Shown piece after piece: positions 1-8,716 of a DNA stretch of 64,000 nt. Location: positions 186,001 to 250,000 of the forward strand of contig CAIUGM010000031.1 in the NCBI GenBank assembly GCA_903898675.1, read 5' to 3'. This DNA is from an uncultured Verrucomicrobiota bacterium (GTDB taxonomy: Bacteria; Verrucomicrobiota; Verrucomicrobiia; Opitutales; Opitutaceae). The translations under genes were made by a program, and so were the position numbers. How positions within the stretch are numbered: position 1 is the stretch's first letter; each line of letters opens with the position of its first letter. The notes beneath the pieces were generated by a model, which was not told the origin of the DNA, made no database searches, and saw nothing but the letters and a program-made list of their open reading frames with translations.

Positions 1-1
1 C

Positions 2-760
2 ATCATCCGCCGCGAAGGCATCGTCACGCTGCCGGACCGCGCCATGAACATGCGCCTGGCTTCGGAGGCCGAAAACGCCGTCCAACCGGCGCCGCACATG
101 CAGCCGCCGCGGCTCGTCGACAACAAGGGCGAGCGCGGGACCTTTGTCCTCACGACCGGCAATCCGCCCAAGGTCGGCGGCGCCACCCAGTTCTACGATG
201 ACTTCACCTTCAAGGCCAGCGCCTGGACGCTGACCGCGCACGAGGGTCGCCCCGGCCACGAGCTCCAGTTCTCCGCGATGGTCGAGCGCGGGGTGTCGCA
301 GGCCCGGACCATCTTCGCTTTCAACAGCGTCAACGTCGAGGGCTGGGCCCTGTACGCCGAGGCCGAGATGAAGCCCTTTGAACCGCTCGACGGCCAGCTC
401 ATCGCGCTCCAACACCGGCTCATGCGTGCCGCCCGCGCCTTCATCGACCCGATGCTCAACCTCGGGCTCATGACCCGCGAGCGGGCCCATGACATCCTCA
501 CGCAGGACGTCTGCATCTCCGAGCCGATGGCGAAGCAGGAAATCGACCGCTACACCTTCCGCATGCCCGGCCAGGCGACCGCCTATTTCTACGGCTACAT
601 CAAGCTGATGGAATTGCGCACCGCCACCGAGATTGCCCTCGGGCCCAAGTTCAACCGCCAGGCCTTTAATGACTTCATCATCGGTGAAGGCCTGCTGCCC
701 CCGGCCCTGCTCGCCAAGTCGGTGCAGGAACGGTTCATTCCCTCCCAGCGCGCGAAGTAA
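2..760 (+). CDS. DUF885-family protein, C-terminal part (cut by window edge)
   Basis: The reading frame is already open at base 2, so the N-terminus lies outside the window; 252 residues are visible. The key motif is HEGRPGH at about 239-259, which matches the HExxPGH signature of DUF885 proteins, a family that looks like zinc-dependent peptidases. Further downstream comes the typical helical region with 'EGWALYAE' and 'YFYGYIKLMELR'. The family is usually near 550-600 residues, so slightly less than half is present. Substrate and location cannot be told from this fragment. It lies 71 bp upstream of the HupE/UreJ gene on the same strand, with no sign of functional coupling. Confidence 0.85.
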   Translation: MIRREGIVTLPDRAMNMRLASEAENAVQPAPHMQPPRLVDNKGERGTFVLTTGNPPKVGGATQFYDDFTFKASAWTLTAHEGRPGHELQFSAMVERGVSQARTIFAFNSVNVEGWALYAEAEMKPFEPLDGQLIALQHRLMRAARAFIDPMLNLGLMTRERAHDILTQDVCISEPMAKQEIDRYTFRMPGQATAYFYGYIKLMELRTATEIALGPKFNRQAFNDFIIGEGLLPPALLAKSVQERFIPSQRAK

Positions 761-831
761 TCCGCCGGTTTGGCCGGATCCACTGCCACGATGAGATTGC
801 AGCTTGGCCTGCAAACTGCTCTTTTCGCGCC

Positions 832-1410
832 ATGAAACTGACCCGTTTTCTCGCCTTGGCCGCCTTCGCGCTGCCGGTGCTGGCCCAAGCCCACCCCGGC
901 CACGACGGACATGAACTCACCTGGGATTTCGCGACCGGCGCGGCCCACCCGCTTTCCGGCTGGGATCATCTGCTGGCCATGGTCGCGGTCGGCCTCTGGG
1001 CCGCGCAGCTCGGCGGCTGCAGTCGCTGGCTCGTGCCGGCGGCGTTTGTCGGGGTGATGACCCTCGGCGCCGTACTCGGGCACAATGGGGTGGCCCTGGC
1101 TGGCGTGGAACAGGGTATCGCCGCGTCGATTCTGATTTTGGGCCTGCTCATCGCGGCGGCGGTGCGGCTGCCCGCTCCCGCCAGCATGGCGATCGTGGGT
1201 CTTTTCGCCTTGTTTCACGGGGTGGCCCATGGCGCGGAAATGCCGGCCACGGCCGGCGGGCTTTCCTATGGCGCCGGCTTTGTTGCCGCCACGATTCTGC
1301 TTCACGCCGCCGGTCTTGGCCTGGGTTTACTGCTGCAGAAACAGCAGAATATCGCCCGCTTCGCTGGTGCGGCCGTGGCAGTCGCCGGCGCCGCCGCATT
1401 CGTCCTCTGA
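832..1410 (+). CDS. HupE/UreJ-family nickel permease
   Basis: A 192-residue membrane protein with an N-terminal signal peptide (about residues 1-21, ending AQA) followed by a histidine-rich mature start (HPGHDGHE). The HupE/UreJ signature HPLSGWDHLLAM and a second His motif (FHGVAHGAEMP) are present, with about six hydrophobic segments. Family members import or deliver nickel for hydrogenase or urease. It lies tail to tail with ureD, the last gene of the urease operon, on the opposite strand, so urease is the likely client; no hydrogenase gene is in the window. Transport specificity (Ni versus Co) is inferred from context. Confidence 0.88.
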   Translation: MKLTRFLALAAFALPVLAQAHPGHDGHELTWDFATGAAHPLSGWDHLLAMVAVGLWAAQLGGCSRWLVPAAFVGVMTLGAVLGHNGVALAGVEQGIAASILILGLLIAAAVRLPAPASMAIVGLFALFHGVAHGAEMPATAGGLSYGAGFVAATILLHAAGLGLGLLLQKQQNIARFAGAAVAVAGAAAFVL

Positions 1411-1417
1411 GCCCTTT

Positions 1418-1475
1418 GTAGCCGGGGTCGCTGACCCCGGTCAGGGCGAGAGTCGGGGTCAACGACCCCGGCTAC
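1418..1475. repeat. GTAGCC...GGCTAC palindrome between convergent genes
   Basis: Two 24-25 base arms form a near-perfect inverted repeat, and each arm is itself palindromic around CCGGGGTC/GACCCCGG, so it can fold as one long hairpin or as two small ones. It begins 8 bases after the permease stop and ends 16 bases from the ureD stop, so it could act as a bidirectional terminator. The same terminal hexamers bound the repeats at 31673-31750 and 41149-41225. Confidence 0.85.
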
Positions 1476-1491
1476 ATTTTGGAAAATCGCC

Positions 1492-2313
1492 CTAAAGCTT
1501 GCGCAGGTCGGCCCCCAGCTTGGGGAAGCTGGCCGCGAGAATCCGCCGCACCTCGCGAAGGCCCTGACGGAGCTTCACACTGTCCGGCGCCACCAGCCGC
1601 AGACTCCAGCCGCCCCGGCGGAGTGCACTGACCCCGAGCCACAGCCCGTCGCGATGCAGCTGTTTTAACTCGTCGCGCCAATTGCCGCCGGTTTCTTCGC
1701 TGATCAACACCGCGTTGGCAAAACACGCCGCCGGCCCCGAGCCGGCCAGGGCCGCCAGGGCCCGCAGTTCCTCGCCGGTCTGGTCAAGCCGCTCGCGCAA
1801 GATGATCTCGCCGGCGAGCCTCACCGTCAGGTCCAGGCAAAGCCGCTCCCACTGCCAGGCCTCGTCATGCCCCACCCGGCCGGGTTGCAACTGGTCGACG
1901 AAGAACAAGCCGCCCCCGGGGGCGATCTCCACGCTCGTCACCTGCCGGAAGCGCGAGCCCCGGTGCGGCACGAGCGGCTCGGGCGCCACCTCCAGCCAGC
2001 CACCGGCGGCCACGGTGAATTGCTGCCGGCTCTCGGCCGAGCGGCCGTCATCCATCTTGAAAATCCGGCTTGCACTGGGGGTCGTCACCAGGAGCGCCGC
2101 GCCGGATTCGACCGTGATGGCCGATTCCAACCGGTCGCCGGCCAGAATGCCCGCCGTCGGGTTGACCACCTGGACGATCAGGATGCCAGCGTCCGCGTCC
2201 CAGTAGGGCTTGCTCAGGTGGAACGGCGCGCGAAACGACTGCCCGGCCAGCACCGTGTGGCCGTCGGCCCGGCCCTCGGCACGCAAAAAAAGGTTACCGG
2301 AAAATTCGGCCAT
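1492..2313 (-). CDS. ureD: Urease accessory protein UreD
   Basis: 273 residues, normal for UreD/UreH, the scaffold that binds apo-urease and recruits UreF and UreG during nickel insertion. Family features are NPTAGILAGDRL near residue 50, TTPSASRIFKM near 77, and the 'LEVAPEPLVPHRGSRF' stretch that lines the proposed nickel path. It is the last gene of the urease operon, six bases after ureG, an unusual position because ureD often leads urease operons. The ATG at 2313 follows an AGG, one of the few purine-rich leaders in this window. Confidence 0.95.
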   Translation of the reverse strand: MAEFSGNLFLRAEGRADGHTVLAGQSFRAPFHLSKPYWDADAGILIVQVVNPTAGILAGDRLESAITVESGAALLVTTPSASRIFKMDDGRSAESRQQFTVAAGGWLEVAPEPLVPHRGSRFRQVTSVEIAPGGGLFFVDQLQPGRVGHDEAWQWERLCLDLTVRLAGEIILRERLDQTGEELRALAALAGSGPAACFANAVLISEETGGNWRDELKQLHRDGLWLGVSALRRGGWSLRLVAPDSVKLRQGLREVRRILAASFPKLGADLRKL

Positions 2314-2319
2314 CCTGAT

Positions 2320-2940
2320 TCAGGCCTTGGCCGGGCGGTCGAACAACACCTCGTGTTCGATCCACGCGACCACCTGGGCCAGGTTATGCTCGCGCTTGAG
2401 GTCGCAGAAAAGAAACGGCCGGGCGCCGCGCTGCACCTTGGCGTCACGCTCCATCACGCCCAGGTCGGCCCCGACCAGCGGGGCCAGGTCGATTTTGTTG
2501 ATGATGAGCAGATCGCTGAACCGGATCGCCGGGCCGCCCTTGCGCGGGATCTTGTCCCCCTCGGCCACGTCGATGACGTAGATAAACGCGTCGACCAGCT
2601 CGGGGGAAAACGTGGCCGTGAGGTTGTCGCCGCCGCTCTCGACCAGCAGCAACTGGAGGTCCGGGAACCTGGCCTCGAGGGCCCGGCAGGCCTGCTCGTT
2701 CATGGTCGTGTCGTCGCGGATGGCGGTATGCGGACAGCCGCCGGTCTCGACGCCGGCGATGCGCTCCGCCGCCAGCGCGCTGTGCTTGATCAGGAACTGG
2801 GCATCCTCGGAACAATAGATGTCGTTCGTGACGACCGCCATCGAGTAGCGGGCGCGCAACTGCTGGCAGAGTTTGAGGCAGAGCATTGTCTTGCCCGATC
2901 CGACCGGACCGCCGATGCCAATGCGAGGAGGACGTTTCAT
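2320..2940 (-). CDS. ureG: Urease accessory GTPase UreG
   Basis: A 206-residue SIMIBI-class GTPase that delivers nickel to urease in a GTP-dependent complex with UreD and UreF. The P-loop GPVGSGKT is at residues 11-18; [17 protein letters not shown], the [15 protein letters not shown] segment and the guanine motif NKID all match UreG. The ATG at 2940 is chosen because the longer frame runs into the palindromic repeat at 2954-3036. The start is preceded by TCTCTCCCT rather than a Shine-Dalgarno sequence. It follows ureF, separated by that repeat. Confidence 0.97.
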   Translation of the reverse strand: MKRPPRIGIGGPVGSGKTMLCLKLCQQLRARYSMAVVTNDIYCSEDAQFLIKHSALAAERIAGVETGGCPHTAIRDDTTMNEQACRALEARFPDLQLLLVESGGDNLTATFSPELVDAFIYVIDVAEGDKIPRKGGPAIRFSDLLIINKIDLAPLVGADLGVMERDAKVQRGARPFLFCDLKREHNLAQVVAWIEHEVLFDRPAKA

Positions 2941-2953
2941 AGGGAGAGATTGA

Positions 2954-3036
2954 TTAACCACGAAGGACACGAAGAGCACGAAGTACGAACCAGAACGGCG
3001 ATTGGTCTTCGTGCTCTTCGTGTCCTTCGTGGTTTA
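2954..3036. repeat. Inverted repeat, 'NHEGHEEHE' class
   Basis: Arms of about 28 bases, essentially perfect, start TTAACCACGAAGGACACGAAG and enclose a 23-base loop. It fills the gap between ureF and ureG inside an operon, so it may be a processing or stability hairpin. Conceptual translation gives a phrase of the NHEGHEEHE type, seen in many spurious ORFs of verrucomicrobial genomes. Confidence 0.9.
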
Positions 3037-3042
3037 AATAAA

Positions 3043-3756
3043 TCATGAGATGAACATCCGCGAGTCCGCGGATTCGTGTCGGGCCGAAGCAATGTCGAGC
3101 CACGGGTTGAACCAGCCGATCTCCTCGAGCGGCACCTGCTCCGCCGCGGCGATGATCCCCGGCGCGGCGCCCAGGGCTTCCGTCAGCAGCGTCTGGGAGG
3201 CATTCTGCCCGAGCCGCAGGACCTTCATCGCCGCGGAAACCAGCGAGGCGGTGCTCGCATAATAAACCCCGGCCAGCACCGCCGTGCGCGGCGCACCCAG
3301 CACGCGGCCTTCCAGCGCCGAGGACACCGCGGCGGCGAACGGCCAGGCTTCGGCCGCCGCCCGGCGGAGATATTCCCCGGCCAGCGGATGCGCATGCAGC
3401 AACGCCGTGAACTCGGCGCGCTGCCGGCCGATGTTGGCCGAAGCCGCGCGGAGTTCCGCCGGGGCCTTGAGCGCGGCCGACAACCGGCAGAGTTCGCCGA
3501 TCCGTGTCCAGTCTTCCACCCCGAAAGCCTGCCAGGCCTGGGCGGCCAACGGCAGCTCGGCCTGCCGGAGCGAAGGCAGGACGGAACGAAAGAGAAACTC
3601 GCGGAGGGTCGCCCGGTCGCGGATCACGCCTTCATGGACCAAGCCCTCGAGACCGAACGAGTGCGCATAGCTCCCGGTCGGGTAAAAGGAATCGCCCGCC
3701 TGCAGCAGGCCGACCAGCCAGGCGGCATCAGTGTTTGTGACTGGGTCCGAGCTCAT
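3043..3756 (-). CDS. ureF: Urease accessory protein UreF
   Basis: 237 residues, all-helical GTPase-activating partner of UreG in the urease maturation complex. Diagnostic features are LLQAGDSFYPTGSYAHSFGLE near the N-terminus, the 'LLHAHPLAGEY' segment, and a C-terminal 'ADSRMFIS' that resembles the conserved UreF tail. The open frame extends upstream through ureE in another frame; the ATG at 3756 is chosen because homology begins there. It overlaps the end of ureE by 29 bases, consistent with translational coupling. Confidence 0.95.
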   Translation of the reverse strand: MSSDPVTNTDAAWLVGLLQAGDSFYPTGSYAHSFGLEGLVHEGVIRDRATLREFLFRSVLPSLRQAELPLAAQAWQAFGVEDWTRIGELCRLSAALKAPAELRAASANIGRQRAEFTALLHAHPLAGEYLRRAAAEAWPFAAAVSSALEGRVLGAPRTAVLAGVYYASTASLVSAAMKVLRLGQNASQTLLTEALGAAPGIIAAAEQVPLEEIGWFNPWLDIASARHESADSRMFIS

Positions 3757-4189
3757 GGGTGGGCAGGTTGCCCCGGGCGAATCGGCCCGGGCGGAAGATG
3801 GCGGTGACCGGCTTGAAGGGAACCTTGAGTCGCTCCAACAGTTGTCGCACCGCCGGTTCGTCGGGCGCCAACAGCCGGGCGGGCTCCGCCGCGAGTTCGA
3901 GGTGCAGGTTGCCGATGGCCCAGCCGATGCCGGCGGCGGCGGAGGGCGCCACCTCGAGCGAAATCTCAATCACCGCTTCGGGCTGTTGTTGCAGAACGTA
4001 ACGGGCCGCAGCGGACTGCCAGAAAGTGTCGCCATGCTTCAGGGGAGCGGAGAGCTCGAAGCCAAACTCCGTGCCGTCCTCGGCCGTGCCGCGCCAGAGC
4101 CGTTTCACCGCGGTGAATCGCTCCACCTTGAGGGCTACTTCAGGCAGCGCTGGGTCTGGTTGAGCAACCGCGGCTCCAATCAAATGCAT
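3728..4189 (-). CDS. ureE: Urease nickel metallochaperone UreE
   Basis: 153 residues. UreE carries nickel to the UreDFG-urease complex. The N-terminal peptide-binding domain is followed by the metal-binding domain with GNLHLELA and a C-terminal histidine tail (HELGPSHKH), shorter than the poly-His tail of Klebsiella UreE. A GTG start at 4207 would add six residues, but that codon lies inside the repeat at 4200-4270, so the ATG at 4189 is preferred. It overlaps ureF and is separated from ureC by 168 bases that hold the repeat. Confidence 0.9.
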   Translation of the reverse strand: MHLIGAAVAQPDPALPEVALKVERFTAVKRLWRGTAEDGTEFGFELSAPLKHGDTFWQSAAARYVLQQQPEAVIEISLEVAPSAAAGIGWAIGNLHLELAAEPARLLAPDEPAVRQLLERLKVPFKPVTAIFRPGRFARGNLPTHELGPSHKH

Positions 4190-4199
4190 GACAGAATAA

Positions 4200-4270
4200 T
4201 TAACCACCGAGACACAGAGGGCACGAAGAAAACCTCAATTCTTTGTGAGCTCGGTGTCTCTGTGGTTCAC
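4200..4270. repeat. Inverted repeat, 'NHRDTE' class
   Basis: Imperfect arms of about 29 bases (TTAACCACCGAGACACAGAGG... and its complement ending TCTGTGGTTCAC) lie in the 168-base gap between ureC and ureE. The same phrase begins again at 63979 at the right edge of the window. Confidence 0.85.
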
Positions 4271-4357
4271 ATCAGAACAGGAAATACCGCTGAGCCATCC
4301 GCCGTCGCTGGAGCTTTGGCGGGCAGGCCGGCAGAAAGCTCGAATGAATGGCTGTGT

Positions 4358-6127
4358 TCAAAAGAGAAAGTAACGTTGGGCCATCGGGAGCACCTTCGCC
4401 GGCTCACAGGTCAGGTGCACGCCGTCGGCCATGACCTTGTACGTCTCGGGATCGACCTCGATCCGCGGCATGGCGTCGTTGAGCACCATGTCCTGCTTGC
4501 CGATCTTCCGGCAGTTTTTCACCGGCTCCAGCCGGCGCTTCAGCCCGAGCTGCTTCGGGCCGGTCTTGCTCCGCAGCGAGGCGGCGCTGACGAAGGTGAT
4601 ATTCGTGGAGGCGAGCGCCCGGCCGGCGGCGCCAAACTGCGGGCGATAGAACGTCGGCTGCGGCGTGGGGATCGAGGCGTTCGGGTCGCCCATGTTGGCC
4701 CAGGCGATAAAGCCGCCCTTGAGCACCACCTCGGGTTTCACGCCAAAGAGCGCGGGCTTGAAGATGACCAGGTCGGCCAGCTTGCCGACCGCGATGGAAC
4801 CGACGATGTGCGAGATGCCGTGCGCAATGGCGGGGTTGATGGTGTATTTCGCGAGGTAGCGCAGCGCGCGGAAGTTGTCGGCCGCCGGGTGCACCTTGCC
4901 GCTGAGGCCGCCGAACTGCTGCTTCATCTTGTGCGCCGTCTGCCAGGTGCGGATGATCACCTCGCCGATGCGGCCCATCGCCTGCGAGTCGGATGACATC
5001 ATCGAGATGGCGCCCAAGTCGTGCAGCCGGTCCTCCGCCGCAATGGTCTCGGGCCGGATCCGGGACTCGGCGAAGGCGACGTCCTCCGGAATCTTGGCAT
5101 CGAGGTGGTGGCAGACCATCAGCATGTCGAGATGCTCGTCGATGGTGTTGACCGTGAAGGGACGCGTGGGATTGGTGGACGACGGGAGCACGTTGGCCTC
5201 GCCGCACACGCGGATGATGTCCGGGGCGTGGCCGCCGCCGGCGCCCTCGGAGTGGAAGGTGTGGATCGTGCGGCCCTTGAAGGCGCGGATCGTATCGTCC
5301 ACATAGCCGGACTCGTTGAGCGTGTCGGTGTGGATGGCGACCTGGACATCGAGTTCGTCCGCCACGCCGAGGCAGGTGTCGATGGCCGCGGGCGTGGTAC
5401 CCCAGTCCTCGTGCAGCTTCAGGCCGATGGCGCCGGCGAGCACCTGTTCGCGCAGCGGCGCGGCCGTGCCGCAGTTGCCCTTGCCGAGGAAACCGAGGTT
5501 CATCGGGTAGGACTCGGCGGCCTCGAGCATCCGGTGGAGGTTCCACGCGCCGGGCGTGCAGGTGGTCGCAAAGGTGCCGTGGGCCGGGCCGGTGCCGCCA
5601 CCGAGCATCGTGGTGATGCCGGCACTGATGGCCTCGTCGATCTGCTGCGGGCAGATGAAATGGATGTGGGTGTCGATCCCGCCGGCCGTGATGATGTTGC
5701 CCTCGCCCGCGATGACCTCGGTGGCGGCGCCGACAATCATGGGGTTTTTCTTCTTGGTGCGGGGATCGACGTAGATCGAACCCAGGCCGCTCTGGATCCC
5801 GGGATTGCCGCCGTGGCCGATGCCGACGATCAGGCCGTGCTTGATGCCGATGTCCGCCTTGATGACCCCGAGGAGGGGGTCGAGGATCAGGGCGTTGGTG
5901 ATGATCAGGTCCAGCGACTCGGCGTCGAGCGCGGTCGGCGACTGGCCCATGCCGTCGCGGATGACCTTGCCGCCGCCGAATTTGATCTCGTTGCCGTAGC
6001 CGCCGCCCTCGGCAATGAGGTCGCGCTCCACCTGGACAAAGAGCTCGGTGTCGGCGAGGCGCACGCGGTCACCCGTGGTCGGGCCGAACATCTCGGCGTA
6101 TTGGCGGCGGGAAAGCTTGAGCGGCAT
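4358..6127 (-). CDS. ureC: Urease subunit alpha (catalytic)
   Basis: 589 residues; hydrolyses urea to ammonia and carbamate at a dinickel centre in the cytoplasm. All active-site residues are visible: H154 and H156 (THIHF), the carbamylated lysine K237 in [10 protein letters not shown]239, H266, D380 and the flap residues C339 and H340 (VCHHLD). The protein is some 20 residues longer than typical UreC, in part because of a lysine-rich insertion around residues 117-129 ([12 protein letters not shown]), just before the conserved TEVIAGEG segment. It sits between ureB and ureE; the ATG follows TTCCTCCC. Confidence 0.98.
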   Translation of the reverse strand: MPLKLSRRQYAEMFGPTTGDRVRLADTELFVQVERDLIAEGGGYGNEIKFGGGKVIRDGMGQSPTALDAESLDLIITNALILDPLLGVIKADIGIKHGLIVGIGHGGNPGIQSGLGSIYVDPRTKKKNPMIVGAATEVIAGEGNIITAGGIDTHIHFICPQQIDEAISAGITTMLGGGTGPAHGTFATTCTPGAWNLHRMLEAAESYPMNLGFLGKGNCGTAAPLREQVLAGAIGLKLHEDWGTTPAAIDTCLGVADELDVQVAIHTDTLNESGYVDDTIRAFKGRTIHTFHSEGAGGGHAPDIIRVCGEANVLPSSTNPTRPFTVNTIDEHLDMLMVCHHLDAKIPEDVAFAESRIRPETIAAEDRLHDLGAISMMSSDSQAMGRIGEVIIRTWQTAHKMKQQFGGLSGKVHPAADNFRALRYLAKYTINPAIAHGISHIVGSIAVGKLADLVIFKPALFGVKPEVVLKGGFIAWANMGDPNASIPTPQPTFYRPQFGAAGRALASTNITFVSAASLRSKTGPKQLGLKRRLEPVKNCRKIGKQDMVLNDAMPRIEVDPETYKVMADGVHLTCEPAKVLPMAQRYFLF

Positions 6128-6151
6128 GGGAGGAAGAATGGGTTGATGTGG

Positions 6152-6215
6152 AACTCAGGAAGTCAGGGAACAGAAAACTGCATCAGTACTCCTGCCTGAT
6201 TTCATGACTTCCGTC
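6152..6215. repeat. Short imperfect inverted repeat between ureC and ureB
   Basis: AACTCAGGAAGTCAGGGAAC pairs imperfectly with GCCTGATTTCATGACTTCC. The right arm covers the last codons and stop of ureB, so the repeat contributes to the UreB C-terminus. Confidence 0.55.
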
Positions 6216-6558
6216 TTTTGGGCTTGGCCGATTTCTTCTTGTCGAGCGGACCCTCGATCTTCGCGTTGAGGCCATAGACCTCGCGAAGACCGGCCAGGGC
6301 GACGAGTTCGACCCGCTTGGTGTCGCCGGCCTCGAAGCGCACCGCCGTGCCGGCGGGAATGTTCAGCCGGAAGCCGCGGGCGACCGCGCGGTCAAAACGC
6401 AACGCCTCGTTGGTTTCAAAGAAATGGTAGTGGGAGCCCACCTGGATCGGACGGTCGCCGGTGTTGGTGATGTCGAGCGTGGCGGTGGCCAGCTGGAGAT
6501 TGGCCGGCAGCCCCGCGTTGGCGGGATCGGGGGCGGTGATGATTTCGCCGGGGATCAT
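6202..6558 (-). CDS. ureB: Urease subunit beta
   Basis: 118 residues from the ATG at 6558. The beta subunit packs against UreC and helps hold the active-site flap. It begins MIPGEI as the family does and contains the conserved GSHYHFFE and the '[15 protein letters not shown]' segment. The C-terminus is extended by a lysine/arginine-rich tail ([12 protein letters not shown]) absent from short UreB proteins; its last codons are formed by the inverted repeat at 6152-6215. The open frame continues upstream into the repeat at 6569-6669, so the internal ATG is used. Confidence 0.96.
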   Translation of the reverse strand: MIPGEIITAPDPANAGLPANLQLATATLDITNTGDRPIQVGSHYHFFETNEALRFDRAVARGFRLNIPAGTAVRFEAGDTKRVELVALAGLREVYGLNAKIEGPLDKKKSAKPKRRKS

Positions 6559-6568
6559 GGAAGGAAAA

Positions 6569-6669
6569 GACCACGGGACCACGGACTATGGCCTACGGGA
6601 CTGGAGTGAGACATGGGATAAAGGTGATTGGGAGTCTGGTGTCCGGTAGTCGGTGGTCCCGTGGTCCTG
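6569..6669. repeat. Inverted repeat between ureA and ureB
   Basis: GACCACGGGACCACGGACTA pairs with TAGTCGGTGGTCCCGTGGTC around a long loop. It occupies the whole gap between ureB (start 6558) and ureA (end 6672). Confidence 0.85.
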
Positions 6670-6671
6670 CA

Positions 6672-6974
6672 TCAACGGATCGGGTGGTGCACCGTGACAA
6701 GCTTCGTGCCGTCCGGAAAGGTGGCCTCGACCTGCACGTCGTGGATCATGGAGGCCACGCCCTCCATGACATCGGCCGCCTTGAGGATGGTGGTGCCGAA
6801 GCTCATGAGCTCGGCGACCGACTTGCCGTCGCGCGCGCCTTCCATGATTTCGTACGTGATGATGGCGATGGACTCGGGATAATTCAGCCTGAGGCCGCGG
6901 GCCTGCCGGCGGCGCGCCAGGTCGGCGGCGGTGACCACCATGAGTTTTTCGCGTTCGCGCGGGGTGAGATGCAT
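6672..6974 (-). CDS. ureA: Urease subunit gamma
   Basis: 100 residues, exactly the family length. Starts [11 protein letters not shown] and carries [21 protein letters not shown] and a C-terminal 'VTVHHPIR', all hallmarks of UreA. First urease gene in the run, 96 bases after urtE with an inverted repeat in the gap, so it is probably transcribed with the urea transporter. UreA, UreB and UreC are separate polypeptides here. Confidence 0.98.
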   Translation of the reverse strand: MHLTPREREKLMVVTAADLARRRQARGLRLNYPESIAIITYEIMEGARDGKSVAELMSFGTTILKAADVMEGVASMIHDVQVEATFPDGTKLVTVHHPIR

Positions 6975-6980
6975 GAGGAG

Positions 6981-7066
6981 AAACCGCTAATCTTCGCTAA
7001 TAGACGCTAATTAAGAAAAACGATCCGGTCCGTGATCAGCGAGGATGAGCGCAGATTAGCGGTTAA
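6981..7066. repeat. Inverted repeat, 'ACCGCTAATC' class
   Basis: Left arm begins AAACCGCTAATCTTCGCTAA and the right arm ends GATTAGCGGTTAA. It separates urtE from ureA. A second copy of this class, nearly identical in its left arm, is at 57382-57476, more than 50 kb away. Confidence 0.88.
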
Positions 7067-7070
7067 GAAA

Positions 7071-7907
7071 TCAGACCTGCAAATGCTTTTTCACGACCTC
7101 GTCGGTCAAGGTCGCAATCGGGCCGGAGATCGTGACGGCGCCGCGGTCCATGGCATAGAAACGGTCGGCGACTTCGCGGCAGAAATCAACGTATTGCTCG
7201 ACCAGCAAAATCGCGAGCGCCCCCTCGCGTTTCAGTTCCTGGACCGCGTTCATGATCTTCGCGGCATCTCCCCGGGACTCCGCGGTGGCCTCTTCCTCGG
7301 AAATATTGCTGATCTTGAGCTTTTTCAGGGTGTCGCCGATCTGGTCGATGATGGACGGCTGAATGCCCTCGGTCGGTTCGTCGAGGATCAGGAGCTTCGG
7401 GTTGGTGAGCAGCGCCCGGCCGATGGCCAGCTGCTGCTGCTGGCCGCCGGAAAGCACGCCGCCCTTGCGCGAAAGCATTTCCTTCAGCACCGGGAACAAC
7501 GCGTAGACGCGGTCCAGCATCCGGCGCGCCTCGGGACCGCGGCGGCCGTGCACCACCAGGCCGACATGGAGATTCTCCTCGATCGTCATGTGCGGGAAGA
7601 TGTCGCGGCCCTGCGGCACGTAGCCAATGCCGGCGCGGGCGCGCACATCGACCGGCAGCTGATCGATCCGCTGGCCGTTGAACAGGATCGAGCCCGTGCG
7701 CACGGGCAGCACGCCCGTGATGGATTTCAGCGTCGTGGTCTTGCCCACCCCGTTGCGGCCCATGAGGGCGACGACCTCGCCCGAGTTCACTTCGAGGGTG
7801 ACGCCCCGGAGAATGCGCGAACCGCCGATGTCCGTCTCGACGCCATTGAGGCGCAAAAGCGCCTCAGCACGCTCAACGTTCAAAGTACTGGAGGCAGCGG
7901 CGGTCAT
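7071..7907 (-). CDS. urtE: Urea ABC transporter ATP-binding protein UrtE
   Basis: 278-residue ABC ATPase that powers urea import with UrtD. Walker A is GRNGVGKT (near residue 51), the signature LSGGQQQQLAIGRALL, and Walker B LLILDEPTEGIQPSI, a phrase typical of UrtE and LivF relatives. Members are usually near 230 residues; this one has about 15 extra N-terminal residues and an acidic insertion of about 28 residues after Walker B (ISNISEEEATAESRGD...), just before ALAILLVEQY. The insertion is unusual and surface-exposed in related folds. Confidence 0.95.
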   Translation of the reverse strand: MTAAASSTLNVERAEALLRLNGVETDIGGSRILRGVTLEVNSGEVVALMGRNGVGKTTTLKSITGVLPVRTGSILFNGQRIDQLPVDVRARAGIGYVPQGRDIFPHMTIEENLHVGLVVHGRRGPEARRMLDRVYALFPVLKEMLSRKGGVLSGGQQQQLAIGRALLTNPKLLILDEPTEGIQPSIIDQIGDTLKKLKISNISEEEATAESRGDAAKIMNAVQELKREGALAILLVEQYVDFCREVADRFYAMDRGAVTISGPIATLTDEVVKKHLQV

Positions 7908-7939
7908 TGAGGGTTGGGAAAAGTTAAGCGTTAAACGTT

Positions 7940-8716
7940 TTAGCGGGTGCCATGCTTGCCGCGGCCGAGATACACTTCGCGGACCTTGGGATTGGCCTGG
8001 ACCTCCTCGAACTTCCCCTCGCAGAGGACATGGCCCTGGTGCAGGACGGTGACGGGATTATCGCGGGCGATCTGCTTCACGAAAGTCATGTCGTGCTCGA
8101 TGACGACGATGCTGTGCCGGCCGGCGAGGCTGATGAGCAGTTCGCCAGTCCGGTGCGTTTCCTCGTCGGACATGCCGGCGGCAGGCTCGTCCACCAGCAG
8201 CACCTTGGGATCCTGCGCCAGCAGCATGCCGATCTCGAGCCATTGCTTCTCGCCGTGCGCGAGAAGGCCGGCCTTCCAGTTGCTCTTGGCGTCGAGCCGG
8301 ATCAGCTTGAGGAGCTCGGCGATCCGGTCGCGGTCGGTGGAATTCTGGCGCTTGAACAGCGAGGCGAAAACCCCCCGCGGTCCCTTGAGCGAGAGCACCA
8401 GGTTGTCCCAGACGGTGTGCTCGACATACACGCTGGGCGTCTGGAACTTGCGGCCGATACCGAGGCGGTTGATCTCATACTCGCTGAGCGCGGTGAGGTC
8501 GTGGCCCGGGGCCGACGGCGGCCCGAATTCAATCCGGCCCTTGTCCGGCTTGGCGCGGCCGGTGATGAGGTCGAAGAAGGTCGATTTGCCCGCGCCGTTC
8601 GGACCAATGACGGTGCGCAGCTCCCCCTCGAACAGATAAAAGTTCAGGTCCGAAATGGCCTTGAAGCCATCATAGGTCTTGGAGACGTCCTCGACGGTCA
8701 GGATGGGATGGCTCAT
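7940..8716 (-). CDS. urtD: Urea ABC transporter ATP-binding protein UrtD
   Basis: 258 residues from an ATG that overlaps the urtC stop as ATGA (8713-8716), implying translational coupling. Walker [10 protein letters not shown], the divergent signature [14 protein letters not shown] and Walker [16 protein letters not shown] are characteristic of UrtD/LivG proteins. It forms the second ATPase of the urea transporter. The frame is open far upstream of the start, through urtC in another frame, but homology begins at [11 protein letters not shown]. Confidence 0.96.
   Translation of the reverse strand: MSHPILTVEDVSKTYDGFKAISDLNFYLFEGELRTVIGPNGAGKSTFFDLITGRAKPDKGRIEFGPPSAPGHDLTALSEYEINRLGIGRKFQTPSVYVEHTVWDNLVLSLKGPRGVFASLFKRQNSTDRDRIAELLKLIRLDAKSNWKAGLLAHGEKQWLEIGMLLAQDPKVLLVDEPAAGMSDEETHRTGELLISLAGRHSIVVIEHDMTFVKQIARDNPVTVLHQGHVLCEGKFEEVQANPKVREVYLGRGKHGTR

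Noticed and set aside
1867-3048. 393-residue plus-strand ORF with an NHEGHEEHE tail
   Set aside because: It is antisense to ureD and ureG; its C-terminal phrase comes from the palindrome at 2954-3036.
7916-7941. TTAAGCGTTAAACGTTTTAGC phrase between urtE and urtD
   Set aside because: Only a partial palindrome of one arm; too short to call a repeat.
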